Source: Moringa oleifera (Eukaryota; Streptophyta; Magnoliopsida; Brassicales; Moringaceae). Taken from it: DNA of 64,000 bases. Position 1 is the stretch's first letter, and every line of letters starts with the position of its first letter. Location: contig JAJFZO010000028.1 of assembly GCA_021397835.1 (NCBI GenBank), forward strand, positions 2,152,001 through 2,216,000. The letters are read 5' to 3'. Positions 12,620 to 25,320 of the stretch are shown in pieces. Position numbers and translations under genes: made by a program. Under the pieces are notes generated by a model, which saw nothing but the letters and a program-made list of their open reading frames with translations, searched no databases and was not told the origin of the DNA.

Positions 12620-13640
12620 GATGGTGTTGTAGAGGAGTCAAAAGGTGGGCCTTCCAAGACTAACACTTATGTTCTATGGACGTGTTCCATCTTAACCTCT
12701 TTTCATCGTATACGAGCCATCTTGATTTTTTGCTACTACAAACACTTATTCATCTCAACCTCTAAATGTATACAGTCCTCTTCTCTCTTCCTATGCTCTT
12801 GTTTTAGACACTCTTTCATAGTCTTCATTTGCTCACACATATCTAGCATGGTTGCATCATCGATAGATCATCCATTGCTAAAGGTATGGCTTGAATAATA
12901 TGATTGGCCTAAGAGTCAAGTCCATCCATTTAATGTGTGTTTTTTCCATCTACTAACTTTGTAGTAAATCCCTATGTAGTCTACCTTAAAAGTATCAAAA
13001 GATCCTTTTTATGATTGGGAAGGCTAAGGCAACTAAGTCCTCGTAGCATTTTTACAAGAAAAGAATTCAAGTAAAAAATATAATTAAGATTGTTTACATA
13101 ATTACATGCACTTATGATTGTGTATATTGAATCAAGTAAGAAATACAATTAGGATTATTCATTAAATGTTGTAAGAAAAAACTTACATGCCCTTGTTTGG
13201 AGTGCTTATCAATGAATTTATCAAGATTAGACTTCTTCATATTAATTCGTCTTAAAGCTCCATATGAGTTAGCCATTGACCCAACTCCTTTACTGACAAT
13301 TAAAAATATATTATTGCTACCTAAGTCATTTACCATTTTTATTCTAATTTATGTAAATTAAATGTTACATGGACCATAAGCATGAAGTTTCACTGTGTTA
13401 GAAAGGATTGACTAGGATCCACCTATTTTGTTTTGTCGATATCTAAAGGTCATCCCACAGTTTTCCTTATACTCTTGATAGTTTTATTGAAATTGCTACT
13501 ACTCTTATTTGTTATTTGGGATGAATTGTGGCTTACTTCTTGCCTTATGTTGACAAGAATACATTAAAGTAACATATCGCTTAATGGCCTTAGCCTCCAA
13601 ATGCCTCTCATTTTGTCATCGATTATCTCATCCTATACAA
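12620..13640 (-). pseudogene. CACTA second ORF relic (Ptta/En-Spm type), copy A
   Basis: The minus strand carries broken pieces of a CACTA TNPA-like protein, the DNA-binding partner of TNP2. Near 13330-13180 one open piece reads SKGVGSMANSYGALRRINMK then KSNLDKFIDKHSKQG, matching the family's GSKSFA...FIDEHARQ region. Near 12850-12735 a charged, probably coiled-coil piece reads ATMLDMCEQMKTMKECLKQE with EDCIHLEVEMNKCL, like the C-terminal coiled coil of the same family. Stops separate the pieces and intron positions are unclear. The same relic, also broken, is present in copy B at about 61450-62470. I cannot assign residues upstream of 13640 with confidence. Confidence 0.55.
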
Positions 13641-14617
13641 AATATTTCTACAATAATAAATGATAAGTCAAATATAATAAAGTACAACATTTTATTTTTT
13701 CATAAATAATAATGTACCTTAAATTCTTCCTAGTAAAAGTCCTTGAATTATGAAGAATTTGAATTTCCTGTATACATAACTAGAACGACCCTCTCTTAAA
13801 AAATCCTGTCTATCTTCATGGAACATTTCGTAGATGGCTTAATCCTATCAAAGAAAATAAATAAATGAGATACATTATTGTAACATGCAAAATTAATGAT
13901 ACAAGCATTGAAAATAATTGTCAACATTTACATGTCATTATTTATATAAATTTATTATCTATCCATGCTCTACAAACTCTTCTAAGTAGACACGTACAAG
14001 CAACTCTTGAAAAGCTTGTAGAACTCGACAAAGCATCTGGTGGGTACAATGTAAGTGTAGCTTGTCATGTATCTATGACCTTGGCCTCACCTAAGTGCGT
14101 AAAAATGGAGATGATCGTGAACTATCAGTGCCATTGCCTTTTCCTCTCAAGTTACCACGTCTTCCTCATCCTCTCATGTAATTATATTGATAAAGTTAAT
14201 ACCTAATTTAGAGTGAAAGAGAAATTTTTATGAAAACTTTGGCAGGATCTTCCGTAAAAATTGAGCTAGAACTATTTAAAATCCATGCTAAAAATATTTT
14301 TGAAAACATAATCCATCAACACACAGTATTTAAAATCTGCAAATCTAATAATAGATAAATAATTCAATCATTACATATCAAATAATTCATTATGTACATA
14401 AAGATTAATTCAAACAATTAATACAAAAGACAAAAATTAACTAATCATCATCTTCAAAGTATTCCTTTTCCTTTTTCTTATCCTCTTTTGAATCACTTCC
14501 AAATTTTGGCTTATTTGGTATGTTCCCTTCTCATCATCAATATTTGTTAATGTTCTGTTTGGATCATTTAAAAAGACAAGATCTTCTATGTTAATATCAT
14601 TCGATAAACATTTATCT

Positions 14618-14708
14618 CATCATCTTAAAAAAGTGCAACACTTGAATTAATCTAGATAAATATTTCTATATTTAATTAATTCAAGTATTGAACTTTTTCA
14701 AGATGATG
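14618..14708. repeat. Near-perfect hairpin, about 41-bp arms
   Basis: The left arm begins CATCATCTTAAAAAAGTG and runs on through ACTTGAATTAAT. The right arm is its near-exact reverse complement, ending CTTTTTCAAGATGATG. The loop is only a few bases (around TTCT). Copy B has only the left arm (from about 63428), so the right arm arose in copy A, or was lost in copy B, after the copies separated. Confidence 0.8.
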
Positions 14709-14760
14709 GACTAATAAGTTATGTGCCTATAAATATAGAAAGTGAGTCATAGAACTACAT

Positions 14761-15463
14761 TTATCGAAATATTTAATTAATAAGAGTTTAGAGTATAATT
14801 ATTCATGTATTAGTTTAACTAACTTGCAAATTGAAGCTCTACATAAGTGTCAACCTCATGATTAGTGACAAAAGAATAATGTTCACATAATTAACAAGTA
14901 TAACCCATCCTTTTTACAGTGTGATTGGGCATCTAAAACCTATTTATTTTTTAAAAATCAACTTTAGGATAAATAATAACAAAAATAAAAATATAAAGGC
15001 AATACTAATCTTTCAATTAATCATGATTATATCTCAGTCTTAAAGTTCATTTGATGTTTAAAATTGATTCTTATAAGACATTTATGATGATAAAGAGAAA
15101 TTGAATACCAAATATTTATGAATGGAAAAACAAGAAATCATCATTTATAATTTAAAGAGAGCATAAAACTTCATCCTTGTTCTACGACCTTTAATCTCCA
15201 AAAGTCAAAAACATTTTTTTTATCATGGAGAATTTAAAGCCTTACCATTGTTACATTTAATCCTCATAAATCTTTTTGATTTATAAGAATGCAATAATAG
15301 CATGTTAGTATTTTCCTGAAATGAATACCAAAGAATAATTAACTTCACTTGATTTTTTTTCAAGAATTTTTATTAAGTTATTAAACCAAAATTTTTATTC
15401 CTATTAATTAGAAATAGAAATAAATTTAGTTTGTAAAAGACAACAAAATATTTTTTGAAGATA
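14761..15463. other. No gene seen
   Basis: AT-rich sequence to the right of the last point where copy A can be compared with copy B (which runs off the window at 64000). I see no coding signal, RNA gene or ordered repeat here. Confidence 0.5.
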
Positions 15464-15715
15464 ATTTTTATTAGACAAAACAAAGACTCCTCCCTTGAGA
15501 TATCTTCCTAATATGAAAAGAATCAAAACATTGTTTTATTTGTGTTTTTTTAAAAAATAGTTCTTATTAAAGAATATGAAAGATTACCACCTTGAGTCAT
15601 CTTCTTTTTTCTCAAAGAAAAACAATCTATTTTTATTTTTAAAATAAATTTATTAGAGAACATAAAGATCGCTACCTTGAATCATCTTTATTTTCTTGAA
15701 AAATAAAACATTTTC
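15464..15715. repeat. Three tandem units of about 90 bp
   Basis: The motifs CCTTGAGATATCTTC, CCTTGAGTCATCTTC and CCTTGAATCATCTTT recur at about 15494, 15590 and 15677. Each is preceded by a TTATTAGA-like tract and an AAAGA(C/T) segment. This is a short degraded tandem array in otherwise featureless AT-rich DNA. Confidence 0.5.
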
Positions 15716-16159
15716 ATTCATTAAAACCATGTAAAGAATATTCAAAAATGTGTATGCCACAAGGTTTTTAGATTATCTAAGCATGGTTAAGCCCTATAAC
15801 CTTATTGAAAAATACATGAAAACGAGTTCACCAAAACATTGAAGTTTCAATCTAAAGTTGTTTGATAATGCAAGAAATGAAAATAAATTTTAATGCTAAT
15901 ATTCCTACCAGTGCGAAAGATGGTTATGTTATAATGAATAATCTTTTTAAGGTACATATCCTTTAAATGTCTTAACAATAACTAATCCTATGCCAACACT
16001 TGCATAAAATGAAAAGACTAGAAACAGTAGACTTTGAGTATGTAAAGAAAAATCTAAGGTTGCTTGGTGGAGAACCAAAAGGAGGAGGCTTTAAAAACGA
16101 TTGATATCAAGGTTTTCCACAAAGAGGCCCATCAATGCACATTATTAGAAAGAGGGAAA

Positions 16160-16310
16160 CGATGATACATTTTTATAATGAGCATTTAAGACAGTTATAA
16201 AATTATGATGACCTTTTAAGACCATCATAAAAAAAAAAAAATAAAACATTTATGATAGTTTTTGTAATAAGATTATCATTAAAAAATAAAGAAATTAATG
16301 AAGATGATAA
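16160..16310. mobile_element. CACTA-like hairpin motifs, remnant
   Basis: The sequence has ATGATGACCTTTTAAGACC followed by ATCATAAA and further ATGATAG/TATCATTAAA pairs. These resemble the TGACGGTC/GACCGTCATAAA subterminal hairpins of the CACTA element at 45.1-50.0 kb, but are decayed. It may be a remnant of the same or a sister family. No termini or target duplication are visible. Confidence 0.3.
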
Positions 16311-19025
16311 ATGCTAATAGACAAAGAAATAACCAACGATAAAAATAATGACAAAAAAGAAACACCAAGAATACATCTCTTTGTGTTGTTTAACAATATG
16401 CCTATATTCACGATAGAGGGGAAGAACTCACTACACTATAAAGGAAAAAAAAAAAAGAAAAGAAAACTTACACCTTTAAAAAGCTCCATAAGATGCCATA
16501 AAACTATGGTATTTACCCTTTAATTTATAGTAAAGTGATAGAAACTAATGTAATTCTACTACTTTAAACAAATAAGGATGAACACTAAACTATTCATTAT
16601 AAGATAAACACAACTTTTTATCTTTTATCTCATCTTTCAGTTTGAAGACAACAAGTTGAGTAAATTCTTTTATTTTCTAATTTGAATATAACCGTTTGAG
16701 TCACTTATCTTAATAGATATGATATCAATATAATAAGACATGAAATTCTTATTATAAAGTATTATGTTTGTATAATAAGACATGAGATTAATATAACAAA
16801 ACATAATTCTATATAATAAGACATGATATCAACATGGAAAGACACAAAAAATTTGTATAATTAGATATAATTCAAGTATACTAAGACACGTAATCATTAT
16901 AATAATAAAAGATAACATTAAAAAATAAAAGAATGAGAGAGAGAGAGAAACACATGAATTCCCTATTTTAAATAACATAAGTAGCCGAAACAAGTTTTTA
17001 ACATACTTAAGTATGTATCTCATCAAAAATTCAATTAGAGTTTATTATTTTAGCAAGTATCTAACATAGTAATTTTGTACAAGATAACTTCAATATTCCA
17101 TACAATTGTAGTCTTATTTTAGCATTTTTAAAGTTTATAAATATGTCTTACACTAACAAAATACCTACAAAGTTAGATGCTAGGACTTTTAAATCAAAAC
17201 AAACTAAGATTGAGAAGAAAGCATAAATATGTTTGAAGTTAAATGAGTAGAATAGTTGTCTAAATACAGTGGGGAATAAAGAACAAATGCTCTTGAACAT
17301 AATATTTACAAAAACTATGAAGGTTTTGAGACAAAAAATGGGCAATGGCTCATTCAATGTTGTGGATTAGATGAATTATATGGATGTTGCTTGCTCAAAA
17401 GGCTAAAATGTACTAGTATTTGATCATCAAAAGCTTGCTTTCAGGGCTTCTTTTAGTTGACTTGAGAATGATATGACATTGTGATAGGGTTGAAAGAGGT
17501 TCGAAAGTCTGTTATCAATAACTTAAACTTGATTGACCAAAACGTTCTTTACCTTTGCTAGGAAGTTCTGTAATCTCATTCTCTTTTCATGTTTGTTTCT
17601 GATCACAAGTTAATAGTTAGCCTTCTTATTTTTCATACCTTCTACAATCTAAGATCAAACTCAAGCTCAAATTTACTAGTTCTCAATAATTCTTACAGAA
17701 GCCCCCTCTTTCTTTTGCACTGCTTCATGTCTGAGGGTTGAGTATTCTTGCTTGCTTTTGAGAGAGCAACCTCAACATGTTCTATATTGAGCTATGCCCC
17801 ATTTGCTATAGAGATGCCAAGTCAAATGGCTTTGCTTCATCCTTTTCAGTATTCTAGTTGTTTTCATATAAAGATAAAAGTAAATACATTTGACTAATTA
17901 AGTTGACTTTTGTAATATGCATACGCATGAGTGAAGTTTGAGTTCAAAAAGTTGACTTAAAGCATCCATAATGTTAGGCCATAAAATACCTACTACATAC
18001 ATGGTTTCTCAAGAAAAGATACTACAGGAGTCAAGAAGAGGCAGGATAGAGAGACACAAAGAAACAAAGAGAAAGAGACAGAAAGCAATATTACTAGTAA
18101 CTACATCCAAATATTTTAAATCAAAGAACTCGTTACGAAAAAGTATAAATTTTTCATAATTATAACTTGTTATATCCTTTTTACTTAGAGCATTTTTTTT
18201 ATTTTGATTATTTACATCTATGATGGCAAAAGGCATATAAGACTAAAAGGAAAAGCAAAAATATGCAAACGTAGTGCCACTTTTCTTGTTTGGACACATG
18301 GATGAACTACATTTGTTTATTGTCCTTACTTTCAACACACATCAAAATTCTTCAACAAATCTACTTAAAAGTAATTTCATATCTATACACATGCACTTAC
18401 ACATGTGCACACCTGCACACACATATGTAAAGCACTAGGTTTCAAAAGCAAATGAAAACAATTATGCAAACTTATACCTTGAGGGACTCTCTTTAAATGA
18501 GTTTTCAATAGCTTCAAGATTTTGATGCCTATTCAAAGTAATTTCATGATTTGGAATTATTACAGTCCATAAGAATAAAAAAAAAAAAAAAGAATTGCTC
18601 GTATGTATTTTCATTGCATGTATCAAAGAACGTGATGCTTATTAGAAAGCAATAAATTCACAATAAAGACTTTTCAAATGCTAACTTTTAGAATTGCTTA
18701 TGTATATTTATCAAGGATAATAAAGTTTGGTATTAATGGGTGAAATCATGGATGAATCTATTGAGTTAATTATATTTAGATACCTCAAAAAAATTTTGAA
18801 ACCTACAGGCAAAGCCATTCAAACATAGATAATCATAAACTATATAATAAGAAAAATGTTAATAGCACTAGTGAACGACGAAAAATCAAGAGCATGGTTT
18901 TATCTAATTACTCTTAAGGATGAAAATGCAGATCTACTAATTAAATTACTTCTCATGAAAGTTTTTGCTACCTATACCTATTTGAGTTAATTTGTTCTCA
19001 TATATAAAGTGATGAATGCAAATAT
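16311..19025. other. No intact gene; possible minus-strand exon relic
   Basis: The stretch is mostly AT-rich spacer. At 16680-16890 a loose repeat of TATAATAAGACATGA recurs about five times. Near 17690-17860 the minus strand reads DEAKPFDLASL, NMLRLLSQKQARILNPQT and AKERGGFC in one frame, broken by three stops. This has coding-like composition and might be a last exon of the AP2 pseudogene upstream, but I do not recognise it. CA-rich runs lie near 18390-18425. Confidence 0.4.
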
Positions 19026-22000
19026 ATATACGTTAACATATTCACAGGCTTTTCTTCAAACAGCTCAAAAAAAAAAAACCTTCATATGAAGAACTTTCTT
19101 GTGTAAAGTTTTTCTCAATAACTCGTTCCTTATTTGCAAAACTTTCATTACTCATATTAGAAAAATCCTTTTCAACTTCCATTTGCATTAACTTTCCTTC
19201 CATAAACCCAATAGTCCCACCATTGTAAGTGCTCTCTGAATTCCTAGAGAATTCCTACGCATTAAGTTTAGTATTGCCCGAAAAGTCAAGAAGGAAAGAG
19301 TTTGCATTAAAATAAGAGTCTTAGGGCCCATAAAGTGCAGAGGCGAGAGGATCTTGATACTGTGCCTGGCTGCCAACACTTTTATTCCAAACTAACTGAG
19401 AATTCTGGTCTTGCAAGGTTGGTAGCATCTTAAAGTTTGCACATGACTCATTCGCTTTGATACTCTGACTTCTTCAGTTCTCTCTTGGATAATAAAATCT
19501 TCAATTGAAGCTTCTTTTAAAACCTTCGGTATCCCTTTCCTAATGGGAAGCTTTATGCTTTCACGAATGCTTGGGACATCATCCTCACTTATGTCAAAGT
19601 TGATGAATGCATTGTAGCCTTTGATTTTTATGGATGCAATATCATAAGCTCTGGCTGCTTGCTCTTGAGTATCTGATAATTAAGACAAAATTATAATATA
19701 ACACTATGGTTAAGATAAGCAAAATGCCTAATAGTCAATCCTTTTGTGTCAAAATATGAGAGTACATACTAAAAATATAGCTCCAACAATTTACTTTTGA
19801 TCCTGTTATACGATTTTCAACAACATTAGAAAGATCACTTGTTTGAACTATAAGACTTACCAAAGATTCCCACCTATTTTCCTTCCATATCTTTCTTTTC
19901 GGCAATCCTTGCTTGACATTTTTGTTAACAAGAGGTTCTGTTTTACCTTGCCATGAGAGAGAGGAAAAAGACATAGAGAGAAAGAAATAGAGAGAAGCTA
20001 TTGTTACAGGGATACTCCATGATAGTTAGACAATCCCTTGGCAAAGCCTCCACTTTTTCTTCAAGTTTAAAGTTGTAACTATTAGTTTCATGAACAAGTT
20101 GCTGCTTATAAAACTCGCTGATTCAAATTAATATTTCAAAACCACATGGTCAGTACATAGTTATCTATCACAACTTATGAAAGAAAAATGGGCATGCAAC
20201 TTTTCATTTTTAATGAAATTCAAAATGTTTGGATGTACACTCAATTCAAGTTGGTGCAAGCATACATGGGCTTGTAAGTGGTCAACTTTTAGTAAGAAAC
20301 CTACCTTCTAATAGCTAAGAAGTAATTCTTTTTGGTCATATGTTGCATTTCTTCTAATTCGTTCTCATAATCACTAATCTGTGAAAATATGTACATGAAG
20401 AGAACTTAATTAGTATAGCAAACGACTTACTGAAAGATCATCAATAGAGACATGGTAGTCAATGGAAAAAATTTTTATCTTTGGCTAGCCCTTAATTACA
20501 AGAAGAACATACATGAGAATTTGTTGGTGTCGATATGCCCCATAACTTGAGAGCAGCCAAGTCATAAGCTCTAGTTACTGACTCTTGGTCATCATATCTC
20601 CTCTGAATCCAAGAGAAACTGGGAACTATTGGAAATTACTCTTTCTTATAATAAATAAGGGAACTCTACTACTAAATAAACTCTATGAGAAACTTCCATT
20701 TCCTAACTAAAAACTTTGAATGGAAATGGAATAGTACTTAGAATAGCTACTTCAACTAATAGATCTTTTCCTTCACATTTTTCATGCTAAAGCTTCAAGA
20801 ATCAATTTTCACGAACATTTTAAAGGTAGAAAATTTATTTTGCTATTGATTAATTTATTTCATAATAAATTTTATGGATCAATATTTCAAAATGATTTAA
20901 GATATTAACAAATTAATTATTAATGAATGTAGATGGAAAAAGTATACTCACTAACATAAACTGATCGAATTCAAGGAAACAAAGGGAAAAAAATTGGAGA
21001 TGGGAAAAAAAGCAAGAATTAGAAATAATTATAAAATATTAGTTAAATGATCATCAGAAGAAAATAATAAAAATGTGTTTTCCTTAACTCTAACCTATCT
21101 TTGGCTTTTTACTAGTGCCATCCCACAAAAATGCCTCATTAACTTTTTGTCTTTTTGTTTCTGGTTCATTAAGTTTGGTAAGATTGCAATAATAAATAAT
21201 CTTTGTTTTCCTTAACACATATGTACATGTAATTGTTGAAATATGTAGAGATTCAAACCTAGTAACTCCTTGGAACATGGAGCTTCTCTTGCCAAATGTA
21301 TGCCCAAGCCTTTTTCGGTGTGGCCTACTTTCTTCACTTGTATCTTTTTCATCACCATTTCTAGTGTCATTTTGTCCACATCTTACCTCATGGCTACTTA
21401 CAAGTACTTGCTAAGTAAAATATTCGTACAAAACAAAATCATGAATTAAAGAATTAATATAATATATCTAACCTTGCTTCTCTATTTTATTTTTGCTCCT
21501 TTGATGACATTTCATATTGCCCTTTGTCAATGTTAATAATATCACTCAGTTCTTGGAGCTCCTAAGTCAAGTCCTCATGAAATCTTTCTACAGGTTGTAG
21601 CAACGGCGTTGAAGAATTGCCAACAATCTGTGACGTGTTATCGAGGACTTGAAAAGTAATTTTAGATGCTAGCTAAGATTCTAAGAGATATTCATAAGAT
21701 GAAAGAGTCAGGAGTGTATTCATTTCAAGAGTATTGCTAAAAACTTCACAGCTTTCATGATACTCCATGGGAACATGAAAGTGATTGTCATAATTTTTCG
21801 ATTGCATACTTGCAGTGAAAAGGGAATGAAAATCTATAATAAAAATGAGAACATGTCCGTAGAAACATCGAAGGACACAACAACCATCTATTTATGAGAA
21901 AAGTGATTCCTTTCATAAGATTGTTTTCTTACTGCGATTACTAAAGTTTGAACCCATTAATAATGTGAAACATCTGAAAGATAGTAAATCTAAAAAATAT

Positions 22001-22170
22001 TCAATCTTGATGCAAGCAATTTTCACCTAGTTATGGCACAATTACATCTTTTATAATTTCAAGCGAAAAGAACCAAATCACATAAAGAACATCAAAATTG
22101 CAGCAGAATTGAGAATATAGGAAAATCTCATACTCCTAACATCATTTATAGATCAAAGTTGCATAGAACT
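19026..22170. repeat. AP2 block, copy 1 of a duplicated segment
   Basis: The pseudogene and its upstream flank match 35240-36900 in the same orientation. Shared stretches include TTCCTTATTTGCAAAA, ACATGGAGCTTCTCTTGCCA, ATATAATATATCTAACCTTG and upstream sequence to about 22166. Copy 2 lacks the middle exons and carries an extra stretch of about 470 bp upstream (about 36115-36589). Confidence 0.8.
19040..21807 (-). pseudogene. AP2 subfamily transcription factor pseudogene, copy 1
   Basis: A multi-exon AP2-type (two AP2 repeats, WRI1/AIL-like) DNA-binding regulator is readable on the minus strand. Exon 1 (21807-21473) starts MQSKNYDNHFHVPMEYHESC and has three in-frame stops. Exon 2 (21410-21259) ends KRSSMFQGVTR at a GT donor, the usual start of AP2 repeat 1. 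The next pieces are EAFLWDGTSKKPK (about 21140-21095), RYDDQESVTRAYDLAALKLW (about 20600-20530) and the linker exon ISDYENELEEMQHMTKK with NYFLAIRR before a GT donor (20378-20305). GGFAKGLSNYHGVSL (about 20050) opens repeat 2 and is followed by a stop. A WRWEA-like KENRWESL lies near 19870. DTQEQAARAYDIASIKIKG with AFINFDIS (from 19672) closes it. Exon order and splice sites fit the family; stops and frame shifts make it a pseudogene. Confidence 0.85.
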
Positions 22171-23796
22171 ATGCATAAAAAATAACTTAGTAAACCGTTT
22201 AACAATATCATCAGCACGAATAAGGTAGAATCACAACAAAGAAAATTTTTATTGATTTTTTTTTTGAAATAAAAAATGGTAGACATAAAAAAAAAAAATT
22301 GCTTAATACTTAAAAAGAAAGGGTAAAAGACATACCATTATTAGCATCGCTATATCTACTAGTAGATATATATGCTAACACATAAGGAAAGCCAGCTAAA
22401 ATCAATTAATTGTAGGAATCCTCTCCAAAAAAAGAAAAAAGAAAAAAACCAAAACAAATAATATAGTACTCACCCATTTTTTTAGAAAAAAAAAGGATAA
22501 TATTCTCGTTTTACTCATTCCTTATATTTTGTTAGTTGATTAAATTCATTAATGGTCAATTCATTTGTTAAATGATCATTAAAAATGAAGTTATCAACAT
22601 GGACCACTAAACTAAAGAAAAAACTTAATATGAAATGAATTGAAGATAAATAATTGAAAAATAGAGTACTAATAATAAAAAAAAATAACATACATATGAT
22701 GTCAAACTCTTTGATTGTAATAAAACTAAGCATTATGAAAACAAAGAAGTAAAAGAAAAACTTAAAAATTAAGAATGCAGATAAAGAAATAATTCCAATT
22801 CTAAAATTGACCTATGTAAATAGTTAACCTCTTTTTCTTATATTAATCCCAAATTTTGAAGTAAAGAGAATAGTGCTCGATGATAATTTCGCAAAATTTG
22901 AAACTGTTAAACATGATTTTCTTATATCAGGACCAAAGAAAGTATGAAGAAAACTAAAAGAGCAAATTATTAATATAAATTGATCAAGGGAGTACATTTT
23001 ATTCATTTTTTGAGGCATATTCCAAATTTATGCCAATTTAGCTTGTACTGTGGGGTCCACAAGTACTTTATCCATTTTCTGTAAAGTTTAATTCAACAAC
23101 TTTATTTATTAACCTTTCTTTCGATTTTAAGAGTTACAATGCATAATGTATTAATCGGTGTTATAGGCATTTCTACACTTTGCATCTTATTTTCATAGAA
23201 AAGAGCACTTTTGTCAACTACTGAAAACTTTAAAATTTTACCTGTGTATGCAAAATATAATTTTTTTCCTTCTATATGATACAAGACATGTTTGGATAAA
23301 TTATAGGAAAATTTATTCTAAGGCACTTGCTTCACTAATTAAAGACTTATAATTCTTTTTTACAAAAGGGATTGGTAAATGAAAAAAAAAAAATTGAAGC
23401 TTCTTACTTCTTTCACCATCCAATCATACTAATTTTTTATTGTATTTTATAACATTTTGTGTGCACCTAAAAATACTCAATTGTAAAGTCAAAGAAAATG
23501 TTTTCTCAATCAGATGTTCGATTGACTTAAGTTGCACTAGACTTTTAATAAAATGTAGATATGTGATAATTTAATAAAAATAAATTGTTAAATTTTTTAA
23601 TATTTTTCACATTATTATTGTAAATTGTAAAAGTAATATTTTATATTCTTATAAAAAAAACTTGGCATAAGAAAAAATCAATAAAGATCTTTATCCAAAA
23701 TTTTTAGAGCATAATAAAAAATTAGAGGCTCTAATTTTTATAACATTATTAAATTTAAACATTTTAAAAACATGTTAGTTAAATAAATAAAACCTC

Positions 23797-23827
<31 letters not shown>
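23797..23827. repeat. (TA)n microsatellite
   Basis: A perfect run of about 15 TA units, ending before TGAAACC. Confidence 0.95.
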
Positions 23828-23831
<4 letters not shown>

Positions 23832-24879
23832 CCTTGATGTTGTCATTATGCAATTAAATGTAAAACCAATGTTGCTTTGATATTTTTTTCTTTTAGTTTC
23901 TTTTGAAAAAAAAAATCTAATGAACACATCTTTAATCATGCAATAAAGTTTAATTGTCACGAAGACAACTATTTTATTAACCAAAAAAAGAAAAAGACAA
24001 TTTTTTGAACTTCTTTTCTCTCTATTTCTTTTCTATCTCTCCCACTTTTTCTTATCATTAATAATATTTTGAGACTTTTCACAATCCAAGTTTTATCTTT
24101 TTTAACTTTATCTTCAAATCGATAAAATTTTTATAATCGTCTAATGAAACAAAAAAGAAAAAAGAATCTTTGATTATTCATTCTTTATTTAAAATGTAAA
24201 CATTTAATCTATTTTTATAACCAGTACTTCAAATATATTTTGATAATAATTTAATCATAATCTTCAAAAAACAAAAAAGTAAGAATGTAACTTGAAAAAG
24301 TTTTAAATTAGATATGTTATTAAATATTGGTGATCTAGATTTATTTTATATATGAAATTAAATATCTTGCAAAAACTTCATAAACAAAAATAAATAAGAT
24401 ATTTTATTGGATGTTGATAATTTAATAAATTGTATAAAGAAAGTTGATGTTTCAAAAAATAGTGTCTTATACGAGGAACAAAAATACGTAAGAGATTGAT
24501 GTTGTAGTGATTTAAGGTGTCAAAAAAATATAAAAGAAAAGAAATGTCATCATTGGGGCAAATGAAGTGACCTTTGATAATCAATTAGTAATTGTAAGAG
24601 TAAAATAATTGTAAAGTAGTTTCACCACTTATGATATAAACTTTAAGATTCCCCTAATGTTGCCTGGTTACTTTCACTGAAGTGGTTTAAAGAGTCGTGT
24701 TTGTCCTTGTTGATTCTTGCTTATCTTTTATTCTTTATATTCCTGTGTACTAGTGCCAAAAAGTTGTTTGCAACATGAGATTAAATCTCTTGAAACATTA
24801 GATTGGCCCCTTATGTCCAAAATGTTGATCTTGAGCTCAACCTTTTGAACTCGAGTTAGTATTTAGACCTCAATCCATA

Positions 24880-25320
24880 CTTGGCAATATCAAAGCCTCC
24901 TCTCCTACAATTGGATTTATTTGGTGTACTTCAAATGGAAGAATTAAAAACCTTTCACTTTTGGCTTCTTTTAACTTATGAGTTAGGTTTGAATCCTTAT
25001 TTAATTAGTTATATCAAAAGTCAACTATTTCAACATCATATATATCTTTATATCTTCAATGAAAGAAGATAATTTTTTAATAATCATCAAGATGATAGAA
25101 GTGAAAATTATGTAAGGGCCTCACAAATTCTAAGTAGCTTGAGTACATGGATGAAACTTTAGATGTTAATAAATAAAAGATAGTAGGCAATAAGCCAAAA
25201 ATTAAAATTTGATCTAAAAGTGAAAGTAATTTGAAACTAGACATTTTGTAGGTAGTGGTTGTTAATTTGGTAATGAAATGCTTGTTGAAATGCTTTAAAT
25301 TATCAATTGATATGACAAGC
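24880..25320. repeat. Dispersed repeat family, member 1
   Basis: This shares ordered landmarks with 26030-26480 and 51400-51840: a (G)TACTTCAAATGGAA-type start in two of the three, then GGTTTGAAT or GGTTTTGAT, TATATCAAAAGT, CATCATATAT or CATCACATCTTCATAT, ATCTTTAT, GATAA(C/T)CATCAAGATG and ATGTGAGAGCCT or ATGTAAGGGCCT. No coding potential or terminal repeats are visible. It looks like an old non-coding interspersed repeat. Confidence 0.55.

Larger units (their letters stand above)
3257..14760 (+). repeat. Long segmental repeat, copy A
   Basis: This block is collinear and direct with 52968-64000. Shared landmarks include GTGTAAAGCTTGACT (3268 and 52959), ATTGACAACGTC / ATTGACAAAGTC (3349 and 53041), the paired short ORFs at 4799 and 54527, the tandem pair near 9.2-9.6 kb and 58.4-58.8 kb, and the CACTA relic at 12.6-13.6 kb and 61.4-62.5 kb. 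A hand count over about 170 bases near 13.1 kb gave roughly 12% difference. Copy A has extra stretches near 6630-7015, 8383-9085 and 10920-11738. It lacks two insertions found in copy B. Apart from the CACTA relic I see no gene in it; most of its ORFs are short and unsupported. Confidence 0.85.

Noticed and set aside
13865..14206. ORF pair 13865-14206 and 62744-62995 sharing ASGG...SVACH and KMEMIV
   Set aside because: It lies just upstream of the CACTA relic on the opposite strand, amino acid differences are dense, and no family is recognised. Kept only as part of the A/B repeat.
23775..23984. Minus-strand ORF with YIYIYIYIYI
   Set aside because: Translation of the TA microsatellite.
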